DNA of 64,000 bases from Bacteroidia bacterium (GTDB lineage Bacteria; Bacteroidota; Bacteroidia; Flavobacteriales; Flavobacteriaceae). Below the pieces are notes generated by a model. It saw only the letters and a list, made by a program, of their open reading frames with translations. It was not told where the DNA came from and made no database searches. This document shows, piece by piece, positions 40,429 through 47,665 of this stretch (position 1 is its first letter; every line of letters starts with the position of its first letter). The stretch covers positions 527,831-591,830 of the forward strand of contig JAUIDI010000003.1 in NCBI GenBank assembly GCA_030428705.1, in the 5' to 3' direction. The position numbers and the translations under genes were made by a program.

Positions 40429-41733
40429 TCACTTTGGTAAATAGCCCTCAAACCGTATTAGTTTACTATCATCCTGTTGATAAGTTATGGGTTTTGGGTT
40501 TAACCAGTCCACTAGGGTATTTTTTATGGAATGGGCAAAAAAATGATTCCCGGTAGGGTTGTAGTGCCCGTTGAAATATCGATCCATATATTTATCTAAA
40601 GAGAGGTTGAAATTTTTAAAATCTTCAACATGTACCTCGTTCATGTCAAAATAACGATAGCTGTTGGTCTTGATAAAATCGATAACCTCTTGGTCGTATC
40701 GGGGTTCTCCATTGACCAATGCTTTAAAGACCCCATAAGGATCAAAATGGATCAGAAGTAGCTCTTTACCGTTTTCCCTGCAAAAACTGGATGCCTTTTT
40801 TAGAATGTATTTGGTAGCGGCAAATGCATATTTGTTCTTTAATGTGGTGGCCGTTTCCATCATTTTTTCAGTGTCCGAAAAATCCATTTCTGGCACACCG
40901 AGTATTCTAGCCAGTTTTTTCAACCCTTTGGTGTCAACATCAGAGTTTACCGTATTGGCGCTCAGTAGGTGAAGCTGTACCATCAAGTCATCTTTGAGGT
41001 TTTCATACATAAATTCCGGATCCGACATTTTGTACAAATCTTCCTTTATAGCAATTCTATTGCCTTTTTCAACAAGCTTGCCACTGTCAAGGTCCATTTC
41101 GATATTTGACCAAAAATTGCCATGAAACATATATCCCCCATAATCGTTCCAATGCTTGTAATAGGTGGCATATCGGCATCTAAAAACGCTTCTTACATAG
41201 TCGTCGCCCCACATATAAAGAATCACATATTTCGAGTCGTTGTCATTCTTTTCACGTCTTATCAACCTTCTATAGGCCTGGTAGACACCGAACCCGCCCA
41301 TACCAAAATTCTGGATCGGCTCTCCAAAATGACCGGCAAGATATTCCTGCCAAGTTTCGGCATCACTTACTTGGTGGCAATGGGTGAAACTATTTCCGTA
41401 AGTATTGATTCGACAAGGTTTGTCTGCATAGACAGTATTGGTTCTTTTGCCATCGGACATGACCGTAGACAGTGTAAAACTGTTGTCAATGCCATCATGC
41501 GGCATATAGTTTCCTAAAATGTACCCGACTTCTGGATCAAATTGGGCCCAAGAATTCTTGTGGAGAAAGATGTCAAGTTCTTCTTTGGGAACGGCACTCT
41601 CCCTTAAGTATTGGGAATAAGATTTTTTACCGTCCTTTTTGATTTTGCCGTAAAGGAAATCAGGGAAAAGCGAAGTACTACTCATGGCTATGGCTGCTAA
41701 TGTATTCGATTTTAAAAAATTTCTTCTTTGCAA
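40429..41733 (-). CDS. SGNH/GDSL-hydrolase-like exported protein (Tat signal)
   Basis: 434 residues. The start MQRRNFLKSNTLAAIAMSS is a Tat-type signal. SGNH-like blocks are visible: block I as INTYGNSFTHCHQV (G-N-S, where GDS is usual), the Gly block as NFGMGGFGVYQAYR, and block V as NPTGNHFFAHSI with a conserved His. Such enzymes de-esterify glycans or lipids. The gene is convergent with the cytochrome cluster and is the last chromosomal gene before the integrated element. Confidence 0.75.
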   Translation of the reverse strand: MQRRNFLKSNTLAAIAMSSTSLFPDFLYGKIKKDGKKSYSQYLRESAVPKEELDIFLHKNSWAQFDPEVGYILGNYMPHDGIDNSFTLSTVMSDGKRTNTVYADKPCRINTYGNSFTHCHQVSDAETWQEYLAGHFGEPIQNFGMGGFGVYQAYRRLIRREKNDNDSKYVILYMWGDDYVRSVFRCRYATYYKHWNDYGGYMFHGNFWSNIEMDLDSGKLVEKGNRIAIKEDLYKMSDPEFMYENLKDDLMVQLHLLSANTVNSDVDTKGLKKLARILGVPEMDFSDTEKMMETATTLKNKYAFAATKYILKKASSFCRENGKELLLIHFDPYGVFKALVNGEPRYDQEVIDFIKTNSYRYFDMNEVHVEDFKNFNLSLDKYMDRYFNGHYNPTGNHFFAHSIKNTLVDWLNPKPITYQQDDSKLIRFEGYLPK

Positions 41734-42008
41734 AGTAATTTTGAAATTTAAAGGTTGACTGCTTTCTAAAGATAACCATATTGATCGAACTTTTAGGGCT
41801 CGAAGTTTTAAGGGTTTGATTTTTCAATTGACTGAAATAGGGTTAAGTCATCCAGATACCTATTTCTTTATTTTTTAAGAGAACCAAAAGCAGGCTTTTG
41901 TTCTTTCCACAAATCAAAATCCATTACTAATGTAATGGACCTGTTGCTTTATTTGATTGCGGAAGGATTGGATATCCTTACAGCACTCCGTGCTGAAAAT
42001 AATCCAAA
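41734..42008. other. Intergenic stretch left of the integrated element
   Basis: About 325 bp separate the SGNH gene start and the element end, including the old tRNA terminator listed separately. The only open frame runs into the antisense of the tRNA fragment and is not credible. It likely holds the promoter of the SGNH gene; no clear -7 box was identified. Confidence 0.5.
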
Positions 42009-42039
42009 AAAAAACGCTCAAGCAAGCTCGGCGTTTTTT
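42009..42039 (-). terminator. Original tRNA-Arg terminator, now stranded
   Basis: AAAAAACGC at 42009-42017 pairs with GCGTTTTTT at 42031-42039. On the minus strand this lies 20 bp beyond the tRNA 3'-half copy, so it is probably the chromosomal terminator of the tRNA before insertion. Confidence 0.6.
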
Positions 42040-42058
42040 GTAATTGAACTATTAATTC

Positions 42059-42104
42059 GTGATCGCGACAGGATTCGAACCTGTGACCGTCTGCTTAGAA
42101 GGCA
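42059..42104. repeat. Left attachment site: copy of the tRNA-Arg 3' half
   Basis: 46 bp identical to 63319-63364, covering the T arm, variable loop and anticodon stem-loop. The two sequences part at 42105/63365 and at 42058/63318. Crossover by the integrase lies somewhere inside. Confidence 0.9.
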
Positions 42105-42176
42105 ACGGATTTATGGTTTTATGTGTTCTTAAAAATATTTAAAAATGCTGATAGTCAATGATTTAAAAATTATATG

Positions 42177-42229
42177 GATTCATATAAAACCATATAATAC
42201 CTGATTTTGAGTGCAAATTGAGTGCAAAT
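42177..42229 (+). repeat. Left copy of the 53-bp terminal direct repeat (candidate integrase arm site)
   Basis: 46 of 53 bases match 63221-63273 in the same orientation. The 3' part contains GAGTGCAAAT twice in tandem. It lies 73 bp inside the left attachment site and 18 bp before the integrase ATG. Confidence 0.7.
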
Positions 42230-42247
42230 TTTTCGTATTTTCAATTT

Positions 42248-43462
42248 ATGAAGACCAATATAACACTCTCGATCGATACCAGACGAAAACGGAAGGATGG
42301 CATGTGTCCGATTATTTTCAGATTGAGCCATCATCGAAAGACCATCGCTATTTCAACCGGATTTGCCGTTCCGCCAGAAAACTGGAATGAAAAAAAACGT
42401 GAAGTCAAAAGAACGTACAAAGGAGTTTCATCGGTTGCCCGTTTGAACAATATGCTGACCAAAAAGAAAACCGAATTACGGGACGACATTAATTTGTTAG
42501 AGGAAAATAAACAGTTGGAAAGTCTGGGCATAACTGACTTGAAACGCATCCTAACCAAAACGACCAAAAAGATTTCCTTCTTCGAATATACCCAACACCT
42601 CATTGATGAAATGGAAGAAGCCCAACGTTTTGGAAATGCAAGGGCCTATAAAAGTGTTCTGGGTGCGCTAAAGAATTTTCACGGGAAGAAGAGACTACGG
42701 TTCGAGGAAGTTAACTATGCATACCTCAAAAAGTTTGAGACCGCTCATCTGAAAAAAGGAAACAGCATAAATGGATTGTCCACCTATATGCGTACGATTA
42801 GAGCCATTTATAACAAAGCCATTCATCAGGAAATTGTATCGGCAGATAGTTATCCATTCAGAAGGTACAAGATAAAATCGCAGCCCACGGCGAAACGAGC
42901 AATCAGCAAGGATAAGATCAAACGAATTCTTGACTTGGAACTTGAACCGGACACACCATTATTCCACACGCGGAACTATTTTCTATGCTCTTATTTGATG
43001 AATGGTATTTCATTTATTGATATGGCCTTTTTGAAAGTAGATAATATCATTGACGGCAGAATCCAATACCGTCGGCAAAAGACCGCTAGACCTTATGACA
43101 TTAAAATAACGGATCAGCTCTCCTCTATTCTTGGATACTATCTAAAAGGCAAGGTGAAATCCGATTTCATTTTTCCAATAGTACGTAGGGAAGACCTACA
43201 GGATCAGTATTATGATGTGCAATGGGAAAGAAAACGCTACAACAAACGATTGAAAGAAATTGCCGAACTGTGTGATATTGAAGAAAAACTAACCAGCTAC
43301 GTAAGCCGCCATTCGATGGCTACGAACCTTATTCTTAATGATGTTCCTATCAATGCGCTAAGCAAAATGCTAGGCCATAGTAAACTCCAAACCACGGAAA
43401 TTTATATTAAAAATCTCCCTACACATATTATGGATGAGTATCAGGAGCGTTTGGAAATTTAA
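42248..43462 (+). CDS. Tyrosine recombinase, CTnDOT/Bacteroidota element integrase
   Basis: 404 residues from ATG 42248; an earlier in-frame TTG at 42218 lies inside the terminal repeat. It has an N-terminal arm-type DNA-binding domain (SIDTRRKRKDGMCPIIFRLSHHRK), a SAM-like core-binding domain and the catalytic domain with K (YRRQKTARP), R/H (YVSRHSMATNL), LGH (MLGHSKLQTTEIYI) and the nucleophile Tyr. The usual first catalytic Arg (G-x-R) reads G-I-S, a Ser replacement also known in IntDOT of CTnDOT. It should catalyse integration and excision at the tRNA-Arg site, helped by the arm-site repeats at both ends. Confidence 0.93.
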   Translation: MKTNITLSIDTRRKRKDGMCPIIFRLSHHRKTIAISTGFAVPPENWNEKKREVKRTYKGVSSVARLNNMLTKKKTELRDDINLLEENKQLESLGITDLKRILTKTTKKISFFEYTQHLIDEMEEAQRFGNARAYKSVLGALKNFHGKKRLRFEEVNYAYLKKFETAHLKKGNSINGLSTYMRTIRAIYNKAIHQEIVSADSYPFRRYKIKSQPTAKRAISKDKIKRILDLELEPDTPLFHTRNYFLCSYLMNGISFIDMAFLKVDNIIDGRIQYRRQKTARPYDIKITDQLSSILGYYLKGKVKSDFIFPIVRREDLQDQYYDVQWERKRYNKRLKEIAELCDIEEKLTSYVSRHSMATNLILNDVPINALSKMLGHSKLQTTEIYIKNLPTHIMDEYQERLEI

Positions 43463-43618
43463 ATGTCAGAATCTTGAACCGACACTTGCTTTTGAAAGAT
43501 TTAATCTTATAAATTGGTGGACGCGTCGGACTGAGGATCTAATGCGACATGGTGTAAGCTCCCCTTAAAACCGAACTGTTTAAAAGTAGAATAATAATCT
43601 TTAATTTTAAACGGTATT

Positions 43619-43885
43619 ATGAGAAGAAGTAAATTTTCACCCACGCAGATTGCAAACATCTTAAAGGAGTTCGACAACGGTAAAAGTGTCGAGCAGATCA
43701 GTCGTGAGCATGGCGTTAGTTCCGCGGCATTTTACAAATGGCGTTCCAAGTATGCCGGGATGAACTCCAAGGAACTGAAGCGTCTAAAGGAACTCGAAGA
43801 GGAGAACCGCAAGCTCAAACAGATGTACGCCAATTTGGCGCTGGACCATCAAATGGCCAAGGAGATCATCGAAAAAAAGCTCTGA
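43619..43885 (+). CDS. IS3-family OrfA (helix-turn-helix)
   Basis: 88 residues. The HTH_Tnp_1 domain is at the N terminus ([44 protein letters not shown]), followed by a leucine-zipper-like helix ([23 protein letters not shown]) used for dimerisation. Near its end is A-AAA-AAG (43873-43879), a textbook -1 slippery heptamer in the correct phase, which lets ribosomes enter orfB and make the OrfAB transposase. The stop TGA follows two codons later. Confidence 0.95.
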   Translation: MRRSKFSPTQIANILKEFDNGKSVEQISREHGVSSAAFYKWRSKYAGMNSKELKRLKELEEENRKLKQMYANLALDHQMAKEIIEKKL

Positions 43886-44748
43886 AGCCTTGCCTCAAGC
43901 GCAGTATTGCCAAAGAACTTGTTCATTACGGTATCAGCAGGGCGTGCCGTGTCCTAAATATGAGCAAGAGCGTCTATTATTATAAACCTTTGCCGAAGGA
44001 CGATTCCGAGATAGAGGATGCTTTGCGACAAAAAGCCAAGGAACGCTCAGAGGAAGGTTTTTGGAAAGCTTATGAGCGTTTGCGCAATGAAGGGAAGCCA
44101 TGGAACCATAAACGGGTACACCGTGTTTACAAATCCCTTGGATTGCCTTTGAGAAGAAAAGTCAAGAAACGTTTGCCGGCAAGGGTAAAAGAGCCTTTGG
44201 AGGTTCCGGATGAACTCAACCATACATGGAGTATGGATTTTGTAACCGATGTTCTGGAGAACAAGAGACGCTTCAGGTCATTTAACGTCATCGATGATTT
44301 CAATCGGGAAGCACTCCATATCGAAGTTGACTTCTCCTTGACCAGCAACCGTATCGTTTGGGTACTGAACCATCTTATCAACAAAAAAGGAAAACCGAAG
44401 AAGATACGAATGGACAATGGCCCGGAGTTCATTGCCCTTATAACGAACGATTGGAGCGAGATGCATGGGATAGAATTCAAGTACATCCAACCTGGCAAAC
44501 CAACTCAAAATGCTTTTATAGAACGTTTTAACGGAAGCTATCGAAGAGGGGTTCTTGACAAGTACATATTCGAGGATATCGACCAAGTAAGGGAGCAAAC
44601 ACAGATCTGGGTCAACGATTACAACCATCACCGGCCACACGACGCACTAGGAAAAATATCACCCGTAAAATATGCGGAACTTAATTCTTTCGGGGCTAGC
44701 CCCGAAAGAATTAAAAACAATAACTTTAATGAAGTTTTAGAAAGCTAA
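43738..44748 (+). CDS. IS3-family OrfB (DDE transposase part)
   Basis: The open frame begins at 43738, but its first ~47 codons overlap orfA out of frame and are not translated; true expression starts by -1 slippage at 43873-43879, continuing as [16 protein letters not shown]. The HTH_21 region ([28 protein letters not shown]) precedes an rve integrase core with the DDE triad: D in WSMDFVTD, D in RMDNGPEF and E in NAFIERFNG. It cuts and joins the IS ends. The frame looks intact, so the IS may be active. Confidence 0.93.
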   Translation: MAFQVCRDELQGTEASKGTRRGEPQAQTDVRQFGAGPSNGQGDHRKKALKPCLKRSIAKELVHYGISRACRVLNMSKSVYYYKPLPKDDSEIEDALRQKAKERSEEGFWKAYERLRNEGKPWNHKRVHRVYKSLGLPLRRKVKKRLPARVKEPLEVPDELNHTWSMDFVTDVLENKRRFRSFNVIDDFNREALHIEVDFSLTSNRIVWVLNHLINKKGKPKKIRMDNGPEFIALITNDWSEMHGIEFKYIQPGKPTQNAFIERFNGSYRRGVLDKYIFEDIDQVREQTQIWVNDYNHHRPHDALGKISPVKYAELNSFGASPERIKNNNFNEVLES

Positions 44749-44758
44749 GCAGTTCTAT

Positions 44759-45025
44759 CTAGGGGAAGCTTACAACATCTCCATATTTAATATTTCTTTT
44801 TTTGTCTAAACTGTCGAATATTTTGTCCGCCATTTGTAGGCAACAAATTGATTCTGTATCGAATTTATTTTTCCGGAATTTTTCTTTTAAAGTCCATTCG
44901 TGAAATTCTATATTCTCGTGAATTTCGTCAATATATTTATTGTATTCAGGGTCATTCCATTTCACATTTCCGTTTAAGTCAGAAGTGAATTTTTGGTGCA
45001 ATATTTTAAATTCTTCGAATGTCAT
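44759..45025 (-). pseudogene. Small cassette gene, 3' end replaced by the IS end
   Basis: 88 residues from the ATG at 45025 (MTFEEFKILHQKFTSDLNGN). The last five codons and the stop lie in the IS right inverted repeat (44759-44774), so the true C terminus has been lost. The visible part is charged and helical, without a recognised domain. It is the most distal gene of the cassette array: its upstream side is the palindromic site 45035-45171, and its own downstream site is missing. Function unknown. Confidence 0.75.
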
Positions 45026-45034
45026 TTTCAGCTT

Positions 45035-45171
45035 GCAGGTAACGGTTAGGCTATGATACGTTGCGGACATTTCCGCAGGAGACTGTCCGCCGTAGCCCGA
45101 GCCTTTATATAAAGTTACGGATTTCCGTTTAGGAAATCCGCCCGCAATGGATTATAGGTATTGTTAGCTGC
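45035..45171 (-). repeat. attC-like recombination site 1 (137 bp)
   Basis: Edges are GCAGGTAAC (45035-45043) and GTTAGCTGC (45163-45171). Inner arms pair imperfectly: GGCTATGATACGTTGCGG with CCGCAATGGATTATAGG. A perfect internal hairpin lies at 45118-45140 (9-bp stem). It shares about 60 bp of similar sequence with the site at 45835-45978. Confidence 0.65.
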
Positions 45172-45176
45172 TGGTT

Positions 45177-45596
45177 TTACTTTTCAATTAATTCCTTCAG
45201 CATTTTTAAGACAGGATTTTCTTCTCCTTGTTCCGGTTCTTGTTTTGCTCCCGGTCGATTGTCTTCCTGAATAATTTTCAATTCCGTTCCGTTCCCTTTT
45301 TCGGTCAGTTTGTATTCCATCTGGAAATAATTTTCAGGCTTATCGTCAAGGTCAGGTCTTGGGGCAAAAAGATTGTATTTCAACTTTTCATTTGGTTCAA
45401 ATTCCAATACGGTACCCCATTGCTCAAAAATTTGTCCTTCCCATTCCGACTTGAAGCGGATTTCATTTCCGACATTCCAGTCCGTTGTTAATTCACTGCC
45501 ATATTGCCAAGCTTTAACTTTTTCGGGTTCCGTTAAAGCTTTCCAAACTTTTTCTTTGGAAGCATTTATTGTCAGTCTTGAGATATTTGTTGCCAT
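45177..45596 (-). CDS. SRPBCC (AHSA1-like) domain protein, cassette-borne
   Basis: 139 residues, a complete AHSA1/SRPBCC fold: INASKEKVWKALTEPEKVKAWQYGSELTTDWNVGNEIRFKSEWEG at the start and a long final helix (NPVLKMLKELIEK). These proteins bind hydrophobic ligands in a helix-grip cavity. The gene is alone in its cassette. The cassette edges are GTTAGCTGC (45163-45171) and GCAGCTAAC (45633-45641), perfect complements. AHSA1-type genes are a common cargo of cassettes. Ligand unknown. Confidence 0.88.
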   Translation of the reverse strand: MATNISRLTINASKEKVWKALTEPEKVKAWQYGSELTTDWNVGNEIRFKSEWEGQIFEQWGTVLEFEPNEKLKYNLFAPRPDLDDKPENYFQMEYKLTEKGNGTELKIIQEDNRPGAKQEPEQGEENPVLKMLKELIEK

Positions 45597-45632
45597 ATTT
45601 TTTATTTTTTTAGATTTTTATTTCTTCAACTT

Positions 45633-45790
45633 GCAGCTAACGGCCTGCGGATAAGGCGAGTTGCGTTGACGGCTTGCCGTCATTAGCAAAGGTAGCCTTT
45701 AGACGCTATTCGCTTTATCCGATGTTGGGGATACGTGCCCAAGGCACGTTAAGCGAATAGCAGTCGTACTGCAGGCCGTTGGGGAATAAT
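45633..45790 (-). repeat. attC-like recombination site 2 (158 bp)
   Basis: Edges GCAGCTAAC (45633-45641) and GTTGGGGAATAAT (45778-45790). AACGGCCTGC (45639-45648) pairs perfectly with GCAGGCCGTT (45771-45780). An internal 11-bp inverted repeat (GCTATTCGCTT and AAGCGAATAGC) lies between. Confidence 0.6.
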
Positions 45791-45834
45791 AGGGTTAAAG
45801 CAAGCACGCAGTGCGGTTTAACCGTGCCGTAGGC
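45791..45834. other. Tiny non-coding cassette core between sites 2 and 3
   Basis: Only 44 bp lie between the 13-bp perfectly complementary edges GTTGGGGAATAAT (45778-45790) and ATTATTCCCCAAC (45835-45847). No open frame; it holds a small hairpin (GGTTAAA with TTTAACC). Confidence 0.5.
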
Positions 45835-45978
45835 ATTATTCCCCAACGCCTCGGCTATGCTCCGTTGCGGGGAAATCCCGTGGGGATTTTCCCGCCGCGC
45901 ACCGGGCCTTCGCTCAAAGTTAAGGATTTTCCCATTGGAAAATCCGCCCGCAATGGATCATAGCCATTGTTGGCAAAA
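45835..45978 (-). repeat. attC-like recombination site 3 (144 bp)
   Basis: Edges ATTATTCCCCAAC (45835-45847) and GTTGGCAAAA (45969-45978). Inner arms GGCTATGCTCCGTTGCGG and CCGCAATGGATCATAGCC pair. Its right half is nearly the same as the right half of site 1 (CCGCCCGCAATGGAT shared). Confidence 0.65.
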
Positions 45979-46150
45979 GTGTTTTTTTCCGGCCTGCCGC
46001 CCCGGTAGGGGCAAGTCCGCGTACTGCTTGCGCAACGATCGCGCACCGTTTTTAAAGTTTCTTCGCAAGAGTGGAATCCATCCGCGCACTGTTTTTCAGT
46101 CCGACATTTTTGGGTTTACAAACCGGTTCGGGAAAACTTGGACAACATTT
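45979..46150. other. Non-coding or decayed cassette between sites 3 and 4
   Basis: About 170 bp with no credible open frame on either strand (longest ATG frames are 10 codons or less). Its ends GTTGGCAAAA and TTTTGCCCAAC are complementary apart from one base. It may be a cassette whose gene has decayed, or one carrying a small RNA. Confidence 0.45.
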
Positions 46151-46289
46151 TTGCCCAACGGTCTAGTATAACCGTCAGTTACGGATTTAAAGATACTGAT
46201 TTTCGGTTAAGCACTGGCGTTAGCAATTCCGAGTGGATTCGGACGTAGTCGAATCCGCCGTAATTGCGGTTATACATTGTTGTAAAACG
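46149..46289 (-). repeat. attC-like recombination site 4 (about 140 bp)
   Basis: Edges TTTTGCCCAAC (46149-46159) and GTTGTAAAACG (46279-46289). Inner arms pair: GTATAACCGTCAGTTACGG with CCGTAATTGCGGTTATAC. Confidence 0.65.
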
Positions 46290-46293
46290 TTTT

Positions 46294-46698
46294 TTATTCA
46301 TTATTCATCAAATATTCGTTTTCAGAATAATATTTTTCTTTTCCTTTTATATTCCCAAAATCCAACTTAATAATCGTATCGAGATTTCTCCTTTTAATGT
46401 TTAATAATAAAGATTCCCTGCTTTTTGATATCGTGTCTCCTACTTTTATAAAGTCAAAAAGTTCAGAACTTTGAAATACAAAATCTTTTTTGTCATCTCC
46501 AAAAATTTGATTTCGAATAATTATTATCGGTCTTGCGTGATTTTGTTTGTCAATATATTTTTTGACAACTAATCCGTCATATTTTGAATAGTATTCATCA
46601 TAAACTATTTTGTCGAAAAATTCCTTTTGGGTCAGGTTATCGCAAGAATTAAGTCCGAATCCTAGGACAAAGAACAAAACAGTAATCTTATTATTCAA
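46294..46698 (-). CDS. Small lipoprotein, cassette-borne, function unknown
   Basis: 134 residues with a lipoprotein signal peptide ending F-G-L-N-S-C (MNNKITVLFFVLGFGLNSC). The mature part (VYDEYYSKYDGLVVKKYIDKQNHARPIIIIRN...VGDTISKSRESLLLNIKRR) has the beta-rich look of a small periplasmic protein without a known domain. The gene starts close to site 5 (46719) and ends 5 bp from site 4, so it fills its cassette. It is more A/T-rich than chromosomal neighbours. Confidence 0.82.
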   Translation of the reverse strand: MNNKITVLFFVLGFGLNSCDNLTQKEFFDKIVYDEYYSKYDGLVVKKYIDKQNHARPIIIIRNQIFGDDKKDFVFQSSELFDFIKVGDTISKSRESLLLNIKRRNLDTIIKLDFGNIKGKEKYYSENEYLMNNE

Positions 46699-46718
46699 AT
46701 TTGGTCGTTTTCAAAATG

Positions 46719-46856
46719 TTTTACAACGTGTTTGTATATGGAAAGTTGCGTGTTTGCGTGCGAGGATTTTCCGAAGGAAAATCAGACGTAGTAAACGTGC
46801 AACGACCTTTTGATTTAGCTAAAAATAGCAATTTTTTATATACGTTGTTGTACACC
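46719..46856 (-). repeat. attC-like recombination site 5 (138 bp)
   Basis: Edges TTTTACAAC (46719-46727) and GTTGTACACC (46847-46856). Inner arms: CGTGTTTGTATATGG pairs loosely with the mirrored TTATATACG. An inner hairpin GATTTTCC/GGAAAATC is also present. Confidence 0.65.
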
Positions 46857-46861
46857 GTTTT

Positions 46862-47242
46862 TTATTTCCGATTGAATATATGTTCCACATATTTTCTGTG
46901 ATTTTCAAATCCGTTTTTCTCTGGATTTTCCAAGTCAATCATTTCTCCAATTCCAGAGTCGTAAATCTGCCAATTATGCTTTTTCGCCAATTCAATTAAT
47001 TCAAAAAGTCCATTTTCTCCATATAAATTCAACATTGTATTGCTCACAGGTTTATTATGGACAAAAAAGTCAATTGTAAAATCAGTTCCGATTATTTCTC
47101 GGTGATTATCATCTTTATTAATTTGGTCAAATGACTGTTCCAAAATTGTATCAAAATCGGTCGGTTCGAGCTGGTTTTCATCCAATTCCGAAACTGATTC
47201 TATTTTCTGTTTTGAATTAAAAAGTACAATGTCCCAACTCAT
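46862..47242 (-). CDS. Conserved hypothetical protein, cassette-borne
   Basis: 126 residues starting MSWDIVLFNSKQKIESVSELDENQLEPTDF, with no signal peptide. The length and the closing segment (NPEKNGFENHRKYVEHIFNRK) fit small cytosolic proteins often seen in mixed accessory loci, some of them immunity-like, but no family is firmly recognised. It lies 4 bp after the 118-residue gene in the same cassette, so both are probably co-translated. Confidence 0.8.
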   Translation of the reverse strand: MSWDIVLFNSKQKIESVSELDENQLEPTDFDTILEQSFDQINKDDNHREIIGTDFTIDFFVHNKPVSNTMLNLYGENGLFELIELAKKHNWQIYDSGIGEMIDLENPEKNGFENHRKYVEHIFNRK

Positions 47243-47246
47243 AAGA

Positions 47247-47603
47247 TTATTTTGATTTATAATCGTTCAGCCAATATTGAAATCCCATAGCTTCACTTGT
47301 ATTTCCTTTAGCTACTTTTTCTATGATTTTTAAAGCTTCTTTTTCAGTCTTCTTGTCGAAGCTTAATTTTTCTAATAAATGAACAGCTGACCAAAGGTTA
47401 GTTCGATTTTTTTCGTCCTTTAGTAATTTTGAAAATTGCTCAATTTCATTTTGGTTATTACTTTCCGAAATCAATTCTACGATTTGATACATTCGGTTGA
47501 CTGCTTTATTATTTTTCTTCACAGAATCCTTATCCGAATAGTCAATTTCAGAGCAAATTTTTGTTTGTCTTTTGTAATCTTCTATTAAATTCTCAATGTT
47601 CAT
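47247..47603 (-). CDS. Conserved hypothetical helical protein, cassette-borne
   Basis: 118 residues, mostly alpha-helical (MNIENLIEDYKRQTKICSEIDYSDKDSVKKNNKAVNRMYQIVELI; RTNLWSAVHLLEKL; ALKIIEKVAKGNTSEAMGFQYWLNDYKSK). The arrangement resembles DUF2019-type HEAT-like small proteins, but this is a weak call. It is the first gene after the recombinase in the array; GGTGTACAAC (47610-47619) just before its start is the complement of the far end of the cassette. Confidence 0.78.
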   Translation of the reverse strand: MNIENLIEDYKRQTKICSEIDYSDKDSVKKNNKAVNRMYQIVELISESNNQNEIEQFSKLLKDEKNRTNLWSAVHLLEKLSFDKKTEKEALKIIEKVAKGNTSEAMGFQYWLNDYKSK

Positions 47604-47665
47604 TCAAATGGTGTACAACAATTGTATAAACTTACCTAGGTACGTTTATTTCCATTTTACAAACA
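47604..47665 (-). repeat. attI-like junction between recombinase and first cassette
   Basis: The 62-bp gap holds GGTGTACAAC (47610-47619), the perfect complement of GTTGTACACC at 46847-46856. On the minus strand the order is recombinase stop, TTTATACAATTGTTG, TACACC, first gene. By analogy with integrons this is where the primary (attI) site would be. Confidence 0.5.

Larger units (their letters stand above)
43553..44774 (+). mobile_element. IS3-family insertion sequence
   Basis: 1222 bp. Ends are imperfect inverted repeats: TGTAAGCTCCCCTTAAAACC at 43553 and, on the minus strand from 44774, TGTAAGCTTCCCCTAGATAG. It encodes OrfA and OrfB in overlapping frames with a -1 slippery site. No clean target duplication is seen; ACAT occurs near both ends but is separated from the left end by GG. 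The right end has cut the 3' end of the adjacent cassette gene. Confidence 0.92.

Noticed and set aside
41935..42132. 65-codon frame on the plus strand running through the left tRNA fragment
   Set aside because: Its end (RDRIRTCDRLLRRQ) is the antisense translation of a tRNA, a well-known false gene.
45855..46171. Frames of about 60-100 codons across sites 3 and 4 on both strands
   Set aside because: They follow the palindromic G/C-rich sites and the hairpin arms; no signals or domains. The region is better explained as recombination sites.
44759..47640. CRISPR array as an explanation for the repeated palindromes
   Set aside because: Repeats are 137-158 bp, imperfect and interleaved with genes, not short direct repeats with uniform spacers, and no cas genes are present.
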